Of a stretch of DNA of 54,307 nucleotides, positions 35,579-45,243 are shown piece by piece. This DNA comes from Candidatus Poribacteria bacterium (GTDB taxonomy: Bacteria; Poribacteria; WGA-4E; GCA-2687025): positions 1 to 54,307 of the forward strand of contig VGLH01000010.1 in assembly GCA_016866785.1 (NCBI GenBank), written 5' to 3'. The notes beneath the pieces were generated by a model, which saw only the letters and a program-made list of their open reading frames with translations, made no database searches and was not told the origin of the DNA. The first letter of the stretch is position 1. Each line of letters opens with the position of its first letter. The translations under genes were made by a program, and so were the position numbers.

Positions 35579-35609
35579 GCCGCCGAACGCGCCGGATGCG
35601 CGCGGCGGC
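35579..35609 (-). other. GC-rich hairpin between the Gfo/Idh and PEGA genes
   Basis: GCCGCCG/CGGCGGC with an inner CGCG-rich stem, in a 60-nt gap. There is no T-run. Confidence 0.45.
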
Positions 35610-35620
35610 TCCGTGTTCGA

Positions 35621-36628
35621 TTACAGCGGCAGAGCCACTGCCTGCCCGGTCTCCGCGGAGCGGTAGGCGGCTTCCATGACCTCGGTGAGGTTCCTACCGT
35701 CGCGGATGGTGATCGCCTGTGGCGTGCCTTTCACGATGGCGTTGACCCACTGCTCCATGGGGGTCGGGGTAGCAGCGGGCCGCGCGGCGAGGTACTTCTC
35801 CTTCGCGTCAGCGTCGAGCTTGCGCGTCTCGAAGTGAAGCCCACCGTGTCCGACGACGAAGGAACCCTCGGTTCCGTAGAGCTCCAGGAGGTTCGGGCCC
35901 GACCGGTGGATCCAAGTGCAGTCCACGATCCCGATGGCGCGGTTCCCGAACTCGAACAGCGTCACGCTGTTGTCGTCGATCGGGTAGGCGTTCGTGTAGT
36001 TGTTGATGATCGCGGTCACCTTGGTGGGCGTTCCCATGAGCCACGGGATGACGTCCATGCGGTGGCAGCCGAGGTCGAACAGCGCCCCTCCGCCGGCGCG
36101 CGCCTTGTCGGCGAACCATGCACTGGTTCCGCCGAACCAGCGGTCGAGGGATGCGGAATGGGCAATCCGACCGCGGCCGAACGTCAGGTCTCCGAGCAGC
36201 CCATCCGTGACGACCTTCTTCGCGAGCAGCAGGTCCGGGCTGCAGCGCGATGGGAGCGAAATCATGAATCGCACACCGGACTTCTCGACGGCGGCGATGA
36301 TCTGGTCGCACTCCTTGACGGTGATCGCGAGGGCTTTCTCCGTGAAGATGTGCTTGCCGGCCTCCGCCGCCTTGACCATGAAGCGGGGGTGGTCGGATGT
36401 AATGGCGTTGACGATGACGCCGTCGATGTCGTCACGCGCCAGAAGGGCATCGAGGTCGGTGTAGAACTCGACGCCGTGGCGCTCCGCTCCTTGCTTACCG
36501 CCGTATTCTTCCTCATCCCACACCGCGACGAGCTCGACGTTCTCGATCGACTTCGCCTGCTTCGCGTATCCCTCGGCATGGACGTGGGCGAAGCTCAGCA
36601 TCGCAACGCGGACGGTGTCGGCAGCCAT
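35621..36628 (-). CDS. Gfo/Idh/MocA-family oxidoreductase
   Basis: A 335-residue NAD(P)-dependent oxidoreductase. The N-terminal fold is less canonical (VRVAMLSFAHVHAEGYAKQA, lacking a clear GxGxxG), followed by IDGVIVNAITSDHPRFMVKA and IFTEKALAITVKECDQIIAA with the EK pair of the EKP motif. The C-terminal domain has RAGGGALFDLGCHRMDVIPW, the family's GGG-x-x-D-x-G-x-H motif. AAGGAG lies about 8 nt before the ATG at MAADTV. It follows the orphan ABC ATPase by 22 nt on the same strand. Substrate unknown; sugar-derived compounds are likely in view of the family. Confidence 0.88.
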   Translation of the reverse strand: MAADTVRVAMLSFAHVHAEGYAKQAKSIENVELVAVWDEEEYGGKQGAERHGVEFYTDLDALLARDDIDGVIVNAITSDHPRFMVKAAEAGKHIFTEKALAITVKECDQIIAAVEKSGVRFMISLPSRCSPDLLLAKKVVTDGLLGDLTFGRGRIAHSASLDRWFGGTSAWFADKARAGGGALFDLGCHRMDVIPWLMGTPTKVTAIINNYTNAYPIDDNSVTLFEFGNRAIGIVDCTWIHRSGPNLLELYGTEGSFVVGHGGLHFETRKLDADAKEKYLAARPAATPTPMEQWVNAIVKGTPQAITIRDGRNLTEVMEAAYRSAETGQAVALPL

Positions 36629-36650
36629 GATGACTCCTTGACCAAGTAGA

Positions 36651-37433
36651 TCACTGGGGCCCGCTTCGGGTCGTGTGATTATCGCTTGCACGAGCTCCGT
36701 GAAGCAACGCCGCTGTTCGCCAAGTTTTCGGCTCCGGGAGGTTCTCCAGCTCCTCAAGGGTTCCCATGGATACGGCTTTGCCGTCTCTCAGGAACAGGGC
36801 GCGTTCGAACAACCCGTCGTAGAGCTCCGGCACGTTCGTGGCGACGAGTATCGTCTTGCCCATCGCGTGCAGCTCGTGAAGCATCGCGGCGGTTTCTGCC
36901 TGCCCGACGGGATCCATGTCTGCCGTCGGTTCGTCGAGGACGAGCAGAGGAGGGTCGTGCAATACGGCACGCGCGACGCTGAACCGCCGTCGTTCGCCCG
37001 TGGACAGACGCCCGATATCCGCGTTCCTCCGGTCATACAGGCCCAGCAGCTCAAGAGCCTGTCGCGCCGCTTCGCGGGCTTCCGGGCGTTGCATACCGTG
37101 GGACTGCGCATGGAGCACGAGGGCACGTTCTACGGCGATGTTCGCCGGAACGCCGAACACACCCACATAGCCCACGCCACGCCGGACGCGGCGAGCGTGG
37201 CGCGGCAGGTCGTGACCCAGGATGCGCACGGAGCCCGAAGTGTGGCGACGACGCCCGGCGATCACTTCAAGGAGCGCTGACTTGCCGCTGCCGTTGGGGC
37301 CCAGCACTCCAACGCATTCGCCCGCCTCGACGCGGAGGTCGACGCCGTCGAGGACGGGCGCGCGGTTCACCCTCAGCACGAGCGATTCGATAAGGACCGC
37401 CGGTACGCGCGTCTCTGTCGCGTCTGCGCCCAA
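36651..37433 (-). CDS. ABC transporter ATP-binding protein (orphan)
   Basis: A 260-residue ABC ATPase. Walker A is GPNGSGKSALL, the signature LSTGERRRFSVARAVL and Walker B LLVLDEPTADMDP; the D-loop and switch His region (ILVATNVPELYDG) have Asn rather than His. The helical domain and size fit multidrug/ABC-2-type or organic-solute transporters. No permease gene is adjacent. Start: a TTG preceded by GGAGGAG at 5 nt is preferred; an in-frame ATG 24 nt further upstream has no SD. The downstream Gfo/Idh gene follows by 22 nt. What it energises is unknown. Confidence 0.85.
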   Translation of the reverse strand: MGADATETRVPAVLIESLVLRVNRAPVLDGVDLRVEAGECVGVLGPNGSGKSALLEVIAGRRRHTSGSVRILGHDLPRHARRVRRGVGYVGVFGVPANIAVERALVLHAQSHGMQRPEAREAARQALELLGLYDRRNADIGRLSTGERRRFSVARAVLHDPPLLVLDEPTADMDPVGQAETAAMLHELHAMGKTILVATNVPELYDGLFERALFLRDGKAVSMGTLEELENLPEPKTWRTAALLHGARASDNHTTRSGPQ

Positions 37434-37546
37434 TGGCTCTCCTCCTGCACAGGTCATTATGAGCCGGACAGCAGTCCTCCACAATCCTAGGGTGTTGCCC
37501 CATCGATGCCAGGAGTCGCCAGGGCGCATGGAGACTGCGATTGTGC

Positions 37547-37576
37547 TTGACAACCCGACCAGCCCTGAGCTAACGT
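37547..37576 (+). promoter_or_regulatory. Promoter candidate upstream of rpsA
   Basis: TTGACA, 18 nt, TAACGT, giving a leader of about 150 nt. It lies in the 302-nt gap 37434-37735. The rest of that gap shows no gene or clear element. Confidence 0.45.
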
Positions 37577-37735
37577 TCATTACGAGTCGCGCGCCGTGGC
37601 TCAGCCTGGGTGTGCGTCACCCCATCCCATGTGCGAAGGAGGAAGCTGGCACTCGGATAATCTGTTGGCTCGTGTTGCGATGCTGTAACGCGGAACCAGT
37701 GTGTTCGTCTGAGCGCCAGTCATGCTCTACCCATA

Positions 37736-39703
37736 ATGACAGAAGAATCGAAACTTCCAGCCGATCCCGACAACACGTCCGAGTCCCCGACTCCCGAACC
37801 CACGCCGGACACCGCCGCGCCCCAGGCGGAGGCGCCCGTGTCTGCGCCCGAGACCGCCAGCGAGCCCGAGAAGCTGAGCGATGAACAGCTCAGCGAGCTC
37901 TATGACGAGTCGCTCAAGAACATCCAAGAGGGCGAGATCCTCAAGGGCACGGTGCTCCAGGTCGACTCCGAGGGCGTGTTGGTCGACATCGGGTACAAGT
38001 CCGAGGGCTTGATCCCTATCACGGAGTTCGAGCTCGACGAAGGCGGTCAGCCGAACATCCATGCCGGAGACGAGATCGACGTCTACCTCGTGCGTCGCGA
38101 AGACGCCGAGGGGCGAGTCGTCCTGTCCAAGGAGATTGCTGACCAACGGCTGATCTGGGAGCAGATCGCCGAGGCGTACGACCAGGGTCGCACGGTGGTC
38201 GGTAAGGTGACTCGGCGGATCAAGGGCGGCTTGCGCGTCGAGATCGGGAACATGTACGCGTTCCTGCCGGCGTCCCAGATCGACATCCGCCCGGTTCAGG
38301 ACCTCGATTCCTGCTTGGGCAGAACCTTCGAGATGAAGGTCATCAAGCTGAGCCGCCGGCGGCGCAACATCGTGCTGTCTCGGCGTGTTCTCCTTGAGGA
38401 GGAGCGCGAGAGCAAGCGCAAGGAGCTGCTCCAGTCGCTCGACGTCGGTCAGGTTCGCAGCGGCGTGGTCAAGAACATCACCCAGTTCGGGGCGTTCATC
38501 GATCTGGGCGGCTTGGATGGCTTGTTGCACAAGACCGACATGTCGTGGGGCCGCGTGGGACATCCCTCCGAGGTCGTCAAGCGCGATCAGGACATCGAGG
38601 TCGTCGTCCTCGACATCGACCGCGAGGAGGGCAAGGTCTCCCTCGGTCTGAAGCAGTTGACGAAGGACCCGTGGCAGGGAATCGCCGAGAGATATCCCGT
38701 CGATTCCGACGTGGCGGGCCGCGTCGTCAACATCGTGGACTACGGTGCTTTCGTCGAGCTCGAAGAGGGCGTCGAGGGGCTGATCCACGTGTCGGAGATG
38801 TCGTGGACCCGACGGAACGTCGATCCGCACACGGTGGTTACCGTGGGCGACGAAGTGCGGGTGCGCGTGCTGCATGTCGATCCGTCGCGTCAGAAGATCT
38901 CGCTGGGCCTCAAGCAACTCCAAGAGAACCCTTGGGACGAGCTCGAGCGGGAGCATCCGGTTGGTTCGCGCGTCCACGGACGTGTTCGCAACCTGACCGA
39001 CTTCGGCGCGTTCGTCGAGATCGGCGATGGGATCGACGGCTTGATCCACGTGTCCGACCTGTCGTGGGCGAAGCGTGTCGTCAACCCGGGCGAGGTTCTC
39101 CGGGAAGGCGATGAGGTGGACGTCGTCGTTCTCAGCATCGACCGTGAGCGCGAGCGCGTGTCGCTGGGACTCAAGCAGGTCGAACCGGATCCGTGGCTCC
39201 ACGTCCCGGAGCGGTTCAAGATCGGCACGGCGACGCAGGTCGAGATCGTGAACATCACGAGTTTCGGCGCGTTCGCCAAGCTCCAGGATGGCGTCGAGGG
39301 GCTCATTCACATCTCGGAGCTCGGGCTCGACCACGTCGAGCGTCCGGAGGACATCGTCCGTGTCGGCGACATGTTGGATGTCAAGGTGATCCACCTCGAT
39401 CGGCAGGAGCGGCGCATCGGCCTGAGCCGTCGCGCCTACCTGATGGATCAGGATCGCTCGCTCGTCGAGCAGTATGGTCAGCCTCGAAGCACGCCGACGG
39501 AAGAAGCCCCGCCTCAGCAGGCTGCGCCAGAACGTGCCGAGCGCCGGGAGCGGCCGGAGCGCGCAGAACGGCAAGACCGTCCGGAACGCCAGGAGCGGCC
39601 CGAGCGCACGACGCTGGGCGATATCATCGATGCTGCGCAGCGCGAACACGCCCGACGCGGCAACGATGACGACAGCGAGAGCGAGACGAAGGAAGACGAA
39701 TAG
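37736..39703 (+). CDS. rpsA: Ribosomal protein S1 with charged C-terminal tail
   Basis: A 655-residue bS1 protein that helps the ribosome bind mRNA. After an acidic Pro/Glu-rich leader (1-60) there are six S1 RNA-binding domains. Examples are EGEILKGTVLQVDSEGVLVD (domain 1), RSGVVKNITQFGAFIDLGGL (3), AGRVVNIVDYGAFVELEEGV (4), HGRVRNLTDFGAFVEIGDGI (5) and VEIVNITSFGAFAKLQDGVE (6). The tail from about 580 is a repetitive Arg/Glu/Pro stretch (ERPERAERQDRPERQERPER). There is no SD before the ATG, which fits the known S1-dependent autogenous control of rpsA in other bacteria. It is followed by the metK riboswitch. Confidence 0.93.
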   Translation: MTEESKLPADPDNTSESPTPEPTPDTAAPQAEAPVSAPETASEPEKLSDEQLSELYDESLKNIQEGEILKGTVLQVDSEGVLVDIGYKSEGLIPITEFELDEGGQPNIHAGDEIDVYLVRREDAEGRVVLSKEIADQRLIWEQIAEAYDQGRTVVGKVTRRIKGGLRVEIGNMYAFLPASQIDIRPVQDLDSCLGRTFEMKVIKLSRRRRNIVLSRRVLLEEERESKRKELLQSLDVGQVRSGVVKNITQFGAFIDLGGLDGLLHKTDMSWGRVGHPSEVVKRDQDIEVVVLDIDREEGKVSLGLKQLTKDPWQGIAERYPVDSDVAGRVVNIVDYGAFVELEEGVEGLIHVSEMSWTRRNVDPHTVVTVGDEVRVRVLHVDPSRQKISLGLKQLQENPWDELEREHPVGSRVHGRVRNLTDFGAFVEIGDGIDGLIHVSDLSWAKRVVNPGEVLREGDEVDVVVLSIDRERERVSLGLKQVEPDPWLHVPERFKIGTATQVEIVNITSFGAFAKLQDGVEGLIHISELGLDHVERPEDIVRVGDMLDVKVIHLDRQERRIGLSRRAYLMDQDRSLVEQYGQPRSTPTEEAPPQQAAPERAERRERPERAERQDRPERQERPERTTLGDIIDAAQREHARRGNDDDSESETKEDE

Positions 39704-39730
39704 CGCACAGACACCGACAACCACGCTGAT

Positions 39731-39857
39731 CTCATCCAGAGGTGCTGAGGGACGGGCCCTGTGAAGCATCGGCAACCGCTGCACCGTCGTGCAGTAGGGT
39801 GCCAATTCCCGCGAAGTCGGCGACGCTCCCCGAGCGCAGGCGGCTTCGGAAGATGAG
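39731..39857 (+). promoter_or_regulatory. SAM-I riboswitch (S-box) upstream of metK
   Basis: A clear SAM-I aptamer. P1 is CTCATC (39731-39736) with GATGAG (39852-39857). The conserved core reads AGAGGTGCTGAGGGACGGGC, then CCTGTGAAGCATCGGCAACC, then GGTGCCAATTCC and GGAAGATGAG. These match the S-box consensus, including the kink-turn, the pseudoknot segment and the P3 strand. It binds S-adenosylmethionine and should switch off metK-ahcY when SAM is plentiful. Confidence 0.96.
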
Positions 39858-39866
39858 CGCTGACCG

Positions 39867-39919
39867 ACCCCCTCTGGTGAGTTGTTGCGTCGCAAAGGTC
39901 GCCGGTAGGGGGTTTCGTT
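39867..39919 (+). terminator. Expression-platform hairpin of the SAM-I riboswitch
   Basis: ACCCCCT pairs with AGGGGGT across an inner TTGCG/CGCAA hairpin, followed by TTCGTTTCG. The T-run is weak, so this is a likely but unproven transcription terminator. It ends about 44 nt before metK. Confidence 0.7.
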
Positions 39920-39962
39920 TCGTGAGTCAACCGGCCTAACCGCCGGAGCTGTGGAGACTTCC

Positions 39963-42405
<2,443 letters not shown>

Positions 42406-42424
42406 CACCCTGGGATGGGAGGCG

Positions 42425-42643
42425 ATGAGCAGAACCGAGCTCATCGAGAGCGTCGTGATGATCTTGTGCATCCCAGCCCTATGGCCCGTGGTGCGGTCTT
42501 TCCGATCCGACGTGCCGCTGCCATCGGGATACAGCGCGGTGCTGGCTGTCGTGGCACTCGTGCTCGGGGCGATCACGGTCCGGCGCATCCGTCGCCTGCG
42601 TGCCGCATTCCGCGACGCGCAGCGACGGACTCCGCCGTTCTGA
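42425..42643 (+). CDS. Small membrane protein, unknown
   Basis: A 72-residue protein with two predicted membrane helices (VVMILCIPALWPVVRSF and YSAVLAVVALVLGAITV) and a basic C-terminus (RRIRRLRAAFRDAQRR). GGGAGG lies just before the ATG, somewhat too close for an ideal SD. It begins 19 nt after ahcY and so may be the third gene of the metK-ahcY transcript. I do not recognise a family. Confidence 0.55.
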   Translation: MSRTELIESVVMILCIPALWPVVRSFRSDVPLPSGYSAVLAVVALVLGAITVRRIRRLRAAFRDAQRRTPPF

Positions 42644-42663
42644 TGGGATACTGGGCAATCACT

Positions 42664-42685
42664 GTGCTCCGTTTCTGAGCACTTT
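42664..42685 (+). terminator. Weak intrinsic terminator after the metK-ahcY operon
   Basis: Stem GTGCTC/GAGCAC with loop CGTTTCT followed by TTT. A short T-run makes it a weak candidate. Confidence 0.45.
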
Positions 42686-42818
42686 GCGCAGATTCGGGCT
42701 GGGTCGCCGTTTGGTCTCCTACCATACCGACGGGCTTCGGATCGTCGGCATTGCGGCGATCCCGCGCCAAGTCCTGTTTTACATGCGTATCGGGAATACT
42801 GCGTCGATGACCCTAGCG

Positions 42819-42834
42819 TGGCATGAGTCTTGCT
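42819..42834 (+). promoter_or_regulatory. Sigma-54 promoter upstream of the sigma-factor gene
   Basis: TGGCAT-GAGTC-TTGCT with GG-N10-GC spacing, the same arrangement as the proximal glnA site. Transcription would start near 42845, about 32 nt before the ATG and just upstream of the AGGAGG site. Confidence 0.75.
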
Positions 42835-42876
42835 TGCGCTTGTCCGTTCTTGACATTTCAGGCGCAGGAGGATGCC

Positions 42877-43767
42877 ATGCGATCCACGACACTTTCTTTC
42901 ATTCCGGTGAGGGAGTACGTCACCTCAAGCCGGGACGCCAGCAAGCGCGATACCCTCGATGCCTGGCTGGAGCAGGCTCAGTCGCATCGTCTTCTCACTC
43001 GTCAGGAGGAGATCGAGCTGAGCCAGCGCATCAAGGCAGGCGACGAGACGGCGCGGACGAAGCTGATCCTCTGCAACCTTCGGCTCGTCCTCAAGATCGC
43101 GCTCGCGTACCGTCGCGCCAATGTGCCTCTGGTCGATCTGCTGCAAGAGGGCATCGGCGGACTGATGCAGGCGGTCGAGCACTTCGACGAGCGTCGCGGG
43201 TTCAAGTTCAGCACCTACGCGGTGCACTGGATCCGTCAGGCAGTCTCGCGATACATCGACCGGACGGCGCGCACCATTCGGCTGCCGTCGTACATCATCG
43301 CCGACATGTCGCAGCAGAACCGCGCCGCATACGAACTGGAACAGGTCCTCGAACGTCCTCCGACAACCGATGAGCTCGCCGAGTTCATGGAGAAGTCGCG
43401 CACCGACGTCCACCTGATCGAACGGCTCCCCGAAGAGCCGGTGCCGCTGGGCACGCCGGTGGGCGGCGATGACAGCACGACGACGCTCTCGGATGTGGTC
43501 GAGGACGCTCAGAACGAGACGCACCGCCATCTCGACGAGTGGATGCGCCGCGAGGAGGTGAACCGCCTGCTCGAGACGCTGACTCCTCGGGAACGGCAGA
43601 TCATCGCCCTTCGATTCGGTTTAAGCGGCGGCGAGGAGCAGACGCTCCGCGCCATCGCGCAGCGCTTCGGCGTCACCAAGGAGCGCGTGCGCCAGATCGA
43701 AGCCCAGGCGATGAGGAAGCTGCGCCAGCGCGTTCAGCAGACGGCTGAACTCGACGCGGCTAGCTGA
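42877..43767 (+). CDS. RNA polymerase sigma factor, sigma-70 family (group 2/RpoD-like)
   Basis: A 296-residue sigma-70-family factor. Region 1.2 starts at DTLDAWLEQAQSHRLLTRQE. Region 2 includes ARTKLILCNLRLVLKIALAY, VPLVDLLQEGIGGLMQAVEH and the -10 recognition helix FSTYAVHWIRQAVSRYIDR; IRLPSYI follows. Region 3 covers about residues 150-205. Region 4 (LTPRERQIIALRFGL, VTKERVRQIEAQAMRKLRQR) is a complete -35-binding helix-turn-helix. It lacks region 1.1 and the long non-conserved insert of primary RpoD, so it is probably an alternative, RpoD-related factor. AGGAGG lies 6 nt before the ATG. The sigma-54 site just upstream suggests that it is activated by an enhancer-binding regulator. Confidence 0.93.
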   Translation: MRSTTLSFIPVREYVTSSRDASKRDTLDAWLEQAQSHRLLTRQEEIELSQRIKAGDETARTKLILCNLRLVLKIALAYRRANVPLVDLLQEGIGGLMQAVEHFDERRGFKFSTYAVHWIRQAVSRYIDRTARTIRLPSYIIADMSQQNRAAYELEQVLERPPTTDELAEFMEKSRTDVHLIERLPEEPVPLGTPVGGDDSTTTLSDVVEDAQNETHRHLDEWMRREEVNRLLETLTPRERQIIALRFGLSGGEEQTLRAIAQRFGVTKERVRQIEAQAMRKLRQRVQQTAELDAAS

Positions 43768-43804
43768 CGTCCGGCATCCAGCTACGCCAAGCAGTCAAGA
43801 ACAC

Positions 43805-43831
43805 AGCCCGCGGACATGATGTCCGCGGGCT
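43805..43831 (+). terminator. Terminator after the sigma-factor gene
   Basis: A 13-bp stem AGCCCGCGGACAT/ATGTCCGCGGGCT with almost no loop, followed by ATTTCGCTT. It sits between convergent genes and can probably stop both. Confidence 0.8.
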
Positions 43832-43864
43832 ATTTCGCTTGCCAAAGGTGTGCGGCGTCGGCGT

Positions 43865-44155
43865 CTAGGCGACGCGGATCTCCACGCTCTTGCGCTCCAC
43901 GGTTCCCTGCGTGTCCTTGAGCACGACCGTCGCGTAGTACGTGCCGGCATCCGCGTCGTACGGTACCAGCTCGGACAGCCGGAACACGGTGGTATCGCCC
44001 TCCTCTGCCGGAGACATGGCGAGCTCGTAGCCTCGCGGGTCGTAGACCTTGGCGGAGGCGATTGCAGCCGGGTCGTCGACTTCCAGCGTAACCTGTACCT
44101 GCTTGCCTGCGACGAGCGGATTCGGCGAGAAGCTGACGTTGCGGATCCGTGACAC
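43865..44155 (-). CDS. Small Ig-like beta-sandwich protein, unknown
   Basis: A 96-residue protein with the alternating pattern of one immunoglobulin-like domain: IRNVSFSPNPLVAGKQVQVT, AKVYDPRGYELAMSPAEEGD and AGTYYATVVLKDTQGTVERK. No signal peptide is seen. Start: GTG with GGAAAGGA 8 nt upstream; a longer frame to 44239 overlaps the TetR gene and has a very basic leader. Such domains occur as accessory modules of surface and flagellar-hook proteins, but no role can be assigned. It lies directly downstream of the TetR regulator and may be cotranscribed. Confidence 0.6.
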   Translation of the reverse strand: MSRIRNVSFSPNPLVAGKQVQVTLEVDDPAAIASAKVYDPRGYELAMSPAEEGDTTVFRLSELVPYDADAGTYYATVVLKDTQGTVERKSVEIRVA

Positions 44156-44235
44156 GGTTTCGTTCCTTTCCCGTTGCCGGTCTTGTTGGCGGCGTTGGTC
44201 AGACCAACCGGCGAGTCTGCGCCGCAGCTCGGTCG

Positions 44236-44844
44236 TCAACGCGTCTGGGCTGATGGCGCCATTCCGTGGATCATGACATCGATGACGCTGAGCAGTCGGT
44301 CTCTAGGCGTTGCTGAGGTTCCCTCCAGCAGCCACTGCGTCAACGTGCCGTGCACGGCGGCGTAGATCGCGGTTGCCGCCGCCGAAGGGTCGAAGTCCGA
44401 TCTGAGCGTCCCGTCGCCGACACCCGCGCGCACGATTCCCTCGATGAAACGCACGTAGTCCCCGATCCGTTCGAGCGCTCCGCTCCGAAGGAAACGGCTC
44501 GTGTGCGGCGCTTCCAGGAGGAGCAGAGCGGTCAGCGCCCGGTTCTGCTCGACCATGGTCGCCTGCGCGTCGACGAATCGCCGCAGTCGGTCGGACGCAT
44601 CGGTTCCAGAGTCTGCTGCCGACTTCACGTCCGCGATCGCCTCGGACATGAGCTCGTCGAAGACTGTCAGGAGCAGGGCTTCCTTGGTCTCGAAGTAGAG
44701 GTAGATGGTTCCGTGTCCCACGCCTGCCAGATCGGCTATATCCGAGATCCGCGCCGCGTGGAAGCCGTCGCGCGCGAAGACCTGCACCGCCGCTGCGAGG
44801 ATGTCTCGGCGTTTGCGTTCCTTCTTCTGTGCGCGAACCGCCAT
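44236..44844 (-). CDS. TetR/AcrR-family transcriptional regulator (FadR/YsiA-like)
   Basis: A 202-residue DNA-binding repressor. The N-terminal helix-turn-helix (RDILAAAVQVFARDGFHAAR, ISDIADLAGVGHGTIYLYFE, TKEALLLTVFDELM) closely resembles the acyl-CoA-responsive FadR/YsiA subgroup of TetR regulators. The C-terminal ligand domain (about 60-202) is all-helical. AAGGAAGGG precedes the ATG. Its promoter contains a palindrome between the -35 and -10 elements, which suggests that it represses its own gene. Ligand and other targets are not visible here. Confidence 0.9.
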   Translation of the reverse strand: MAVRAQKKERKRRDILAAAVQVFARDGFHAARISDIADLAGVGHGTIYLYFETKEALLLTVFDELMSEAIADVKSAADSGTDASDRLRRFVDAQATMVEQNRALTALLLLEAPHTSRFLRSGALERIGDYVRFIEGIVRAGVGDGTLRSDFDPSAAATAIYAAVHGTLTQWLLEGTSATPRDRLLSVIDVMIHGMAPSAQTR

Positions 44845-44868
44845 GGGTGATTCCCTTCCTTAGGAATC

Positions 44869-44897
44869 AGCATAGCATAAACTGACTGACGAGTCAA
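44869..44897 (-). promoter_or_regulatory. Promoter of the TetR-family gene
   Basis: On the minus strand TTGACT, 17 nt, TATGCT. A second overlapping TATGCT lies 5 bp upstream. The start point is about 20 nt before the ATG. Confidence 0.75.
44883..44896. promoter_or_regulatory. Palindromic operator candidate in the TetR promoter
   Basis: TGACT-N4-AGTCA is a perfect dyad covering the -35 element and part of the spacer. Its position predicts autorepression by the TetR protein. Confidence 0.6.
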
Positions 44898-44922
44898 TAC
44901 TTCGCGCAACGAATCGGCAGGC

Positions 44923-44947
44923 GCTCGCCACGAAGCATCCGGCGAGC
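44923..44947. other. Inverted repeat in the tetR-tRNA-Ala gap
   Basis: GCTCGCC/GGCGAGC with an 11-nt loop, followed on the plus strand by GGTTTTC. No gene ends here on that strand, so its role is unclear. The rest of the gap up to tRNA-Ala shows nothing I can assign. Confidence 0.4.
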
Positions 44948-45065
44948 GGTTTTCAAGGACGGACGGCGGCGTCTGGCAAGGTACGCGGGAAAGGGGCGAC
45001 GGGCACACCGGTAGGGACTATCGGCAGCGGATTGCGTGCAGAACCTGGTTGGGTCGGTCGTGGGT

Positions 45066-45141
45066 TGGTGGAGGATATCGGGATCGAACCGATGACCTCC
45101 TGAATGCCATTCAGGCGCTCTCCCAGCTGAGCTAATCCCCC
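45066..45141 (-). tRNA. tRNA-Ala (anticodon GGC)
   Basis: Minus-strand cloverleaf with acceptor stem GGGGGAT/ATCCTCC, D arm TAGCTCAGCTGGGAGAGC, anticodon arm CCTGA-ATGGCAT-TCAGG (anticodon GGC), T arm GGTTCGATCCC, discriminator A and encoded CCA. Confidence 0.96.
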
Positions 45142-45150
45142 ACGCGACAG

Positions 45151-45180
45151 ATGCTAGCGTTTCCGCTGCCGTCGCGTCAA
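45151..45180 (-). promoter_or_regulatory. Promoter of tRNA-Ala
   Basis: On the minus strand TTGACG, 18 nt, TAGCAT, ending 10 nt before the mature tRNA 5' end. Confidence 0.7.
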
Positions 45181-45190
45181 GGGAAAGGTG

Positions 45191-45228
45191 CGCGCCCCAT
45201 CGTCCACAACAGGTGGTGACGGGGCGCG
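45191..45228 (-). terminator. Large hairpin after the exchanger gene, probable terminator
   Basis: CGCGCCCC/GGGGCGCG with inner CGTC/GACG and CAC/GTG pairing. It begins 15 nt past the exchanger stop and separates it from the tRNA-Ala promoter. The following CACCTTTCCC is only mildly T-rich. Confidence 0.6.
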
Positions 45229-45243
45229 TTCGCTTTCAGGTGG

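Noticed and set aside
37507-37523. Possible sigma-54 promoter for the orphan ABC ATPase (TGGCAT-CGATG-GGGC on the minus strand)
   Set aside because: The -12 element is a poor match and GC-rich sequence makes GG-N10-GC common by chance.
37727-39895. 722-codon minus-strand open frame opposite rpsA
   Set aside because: Antisense of repeated S1 domains gives a repetitive translation; rpsA is certain on the plus strand.
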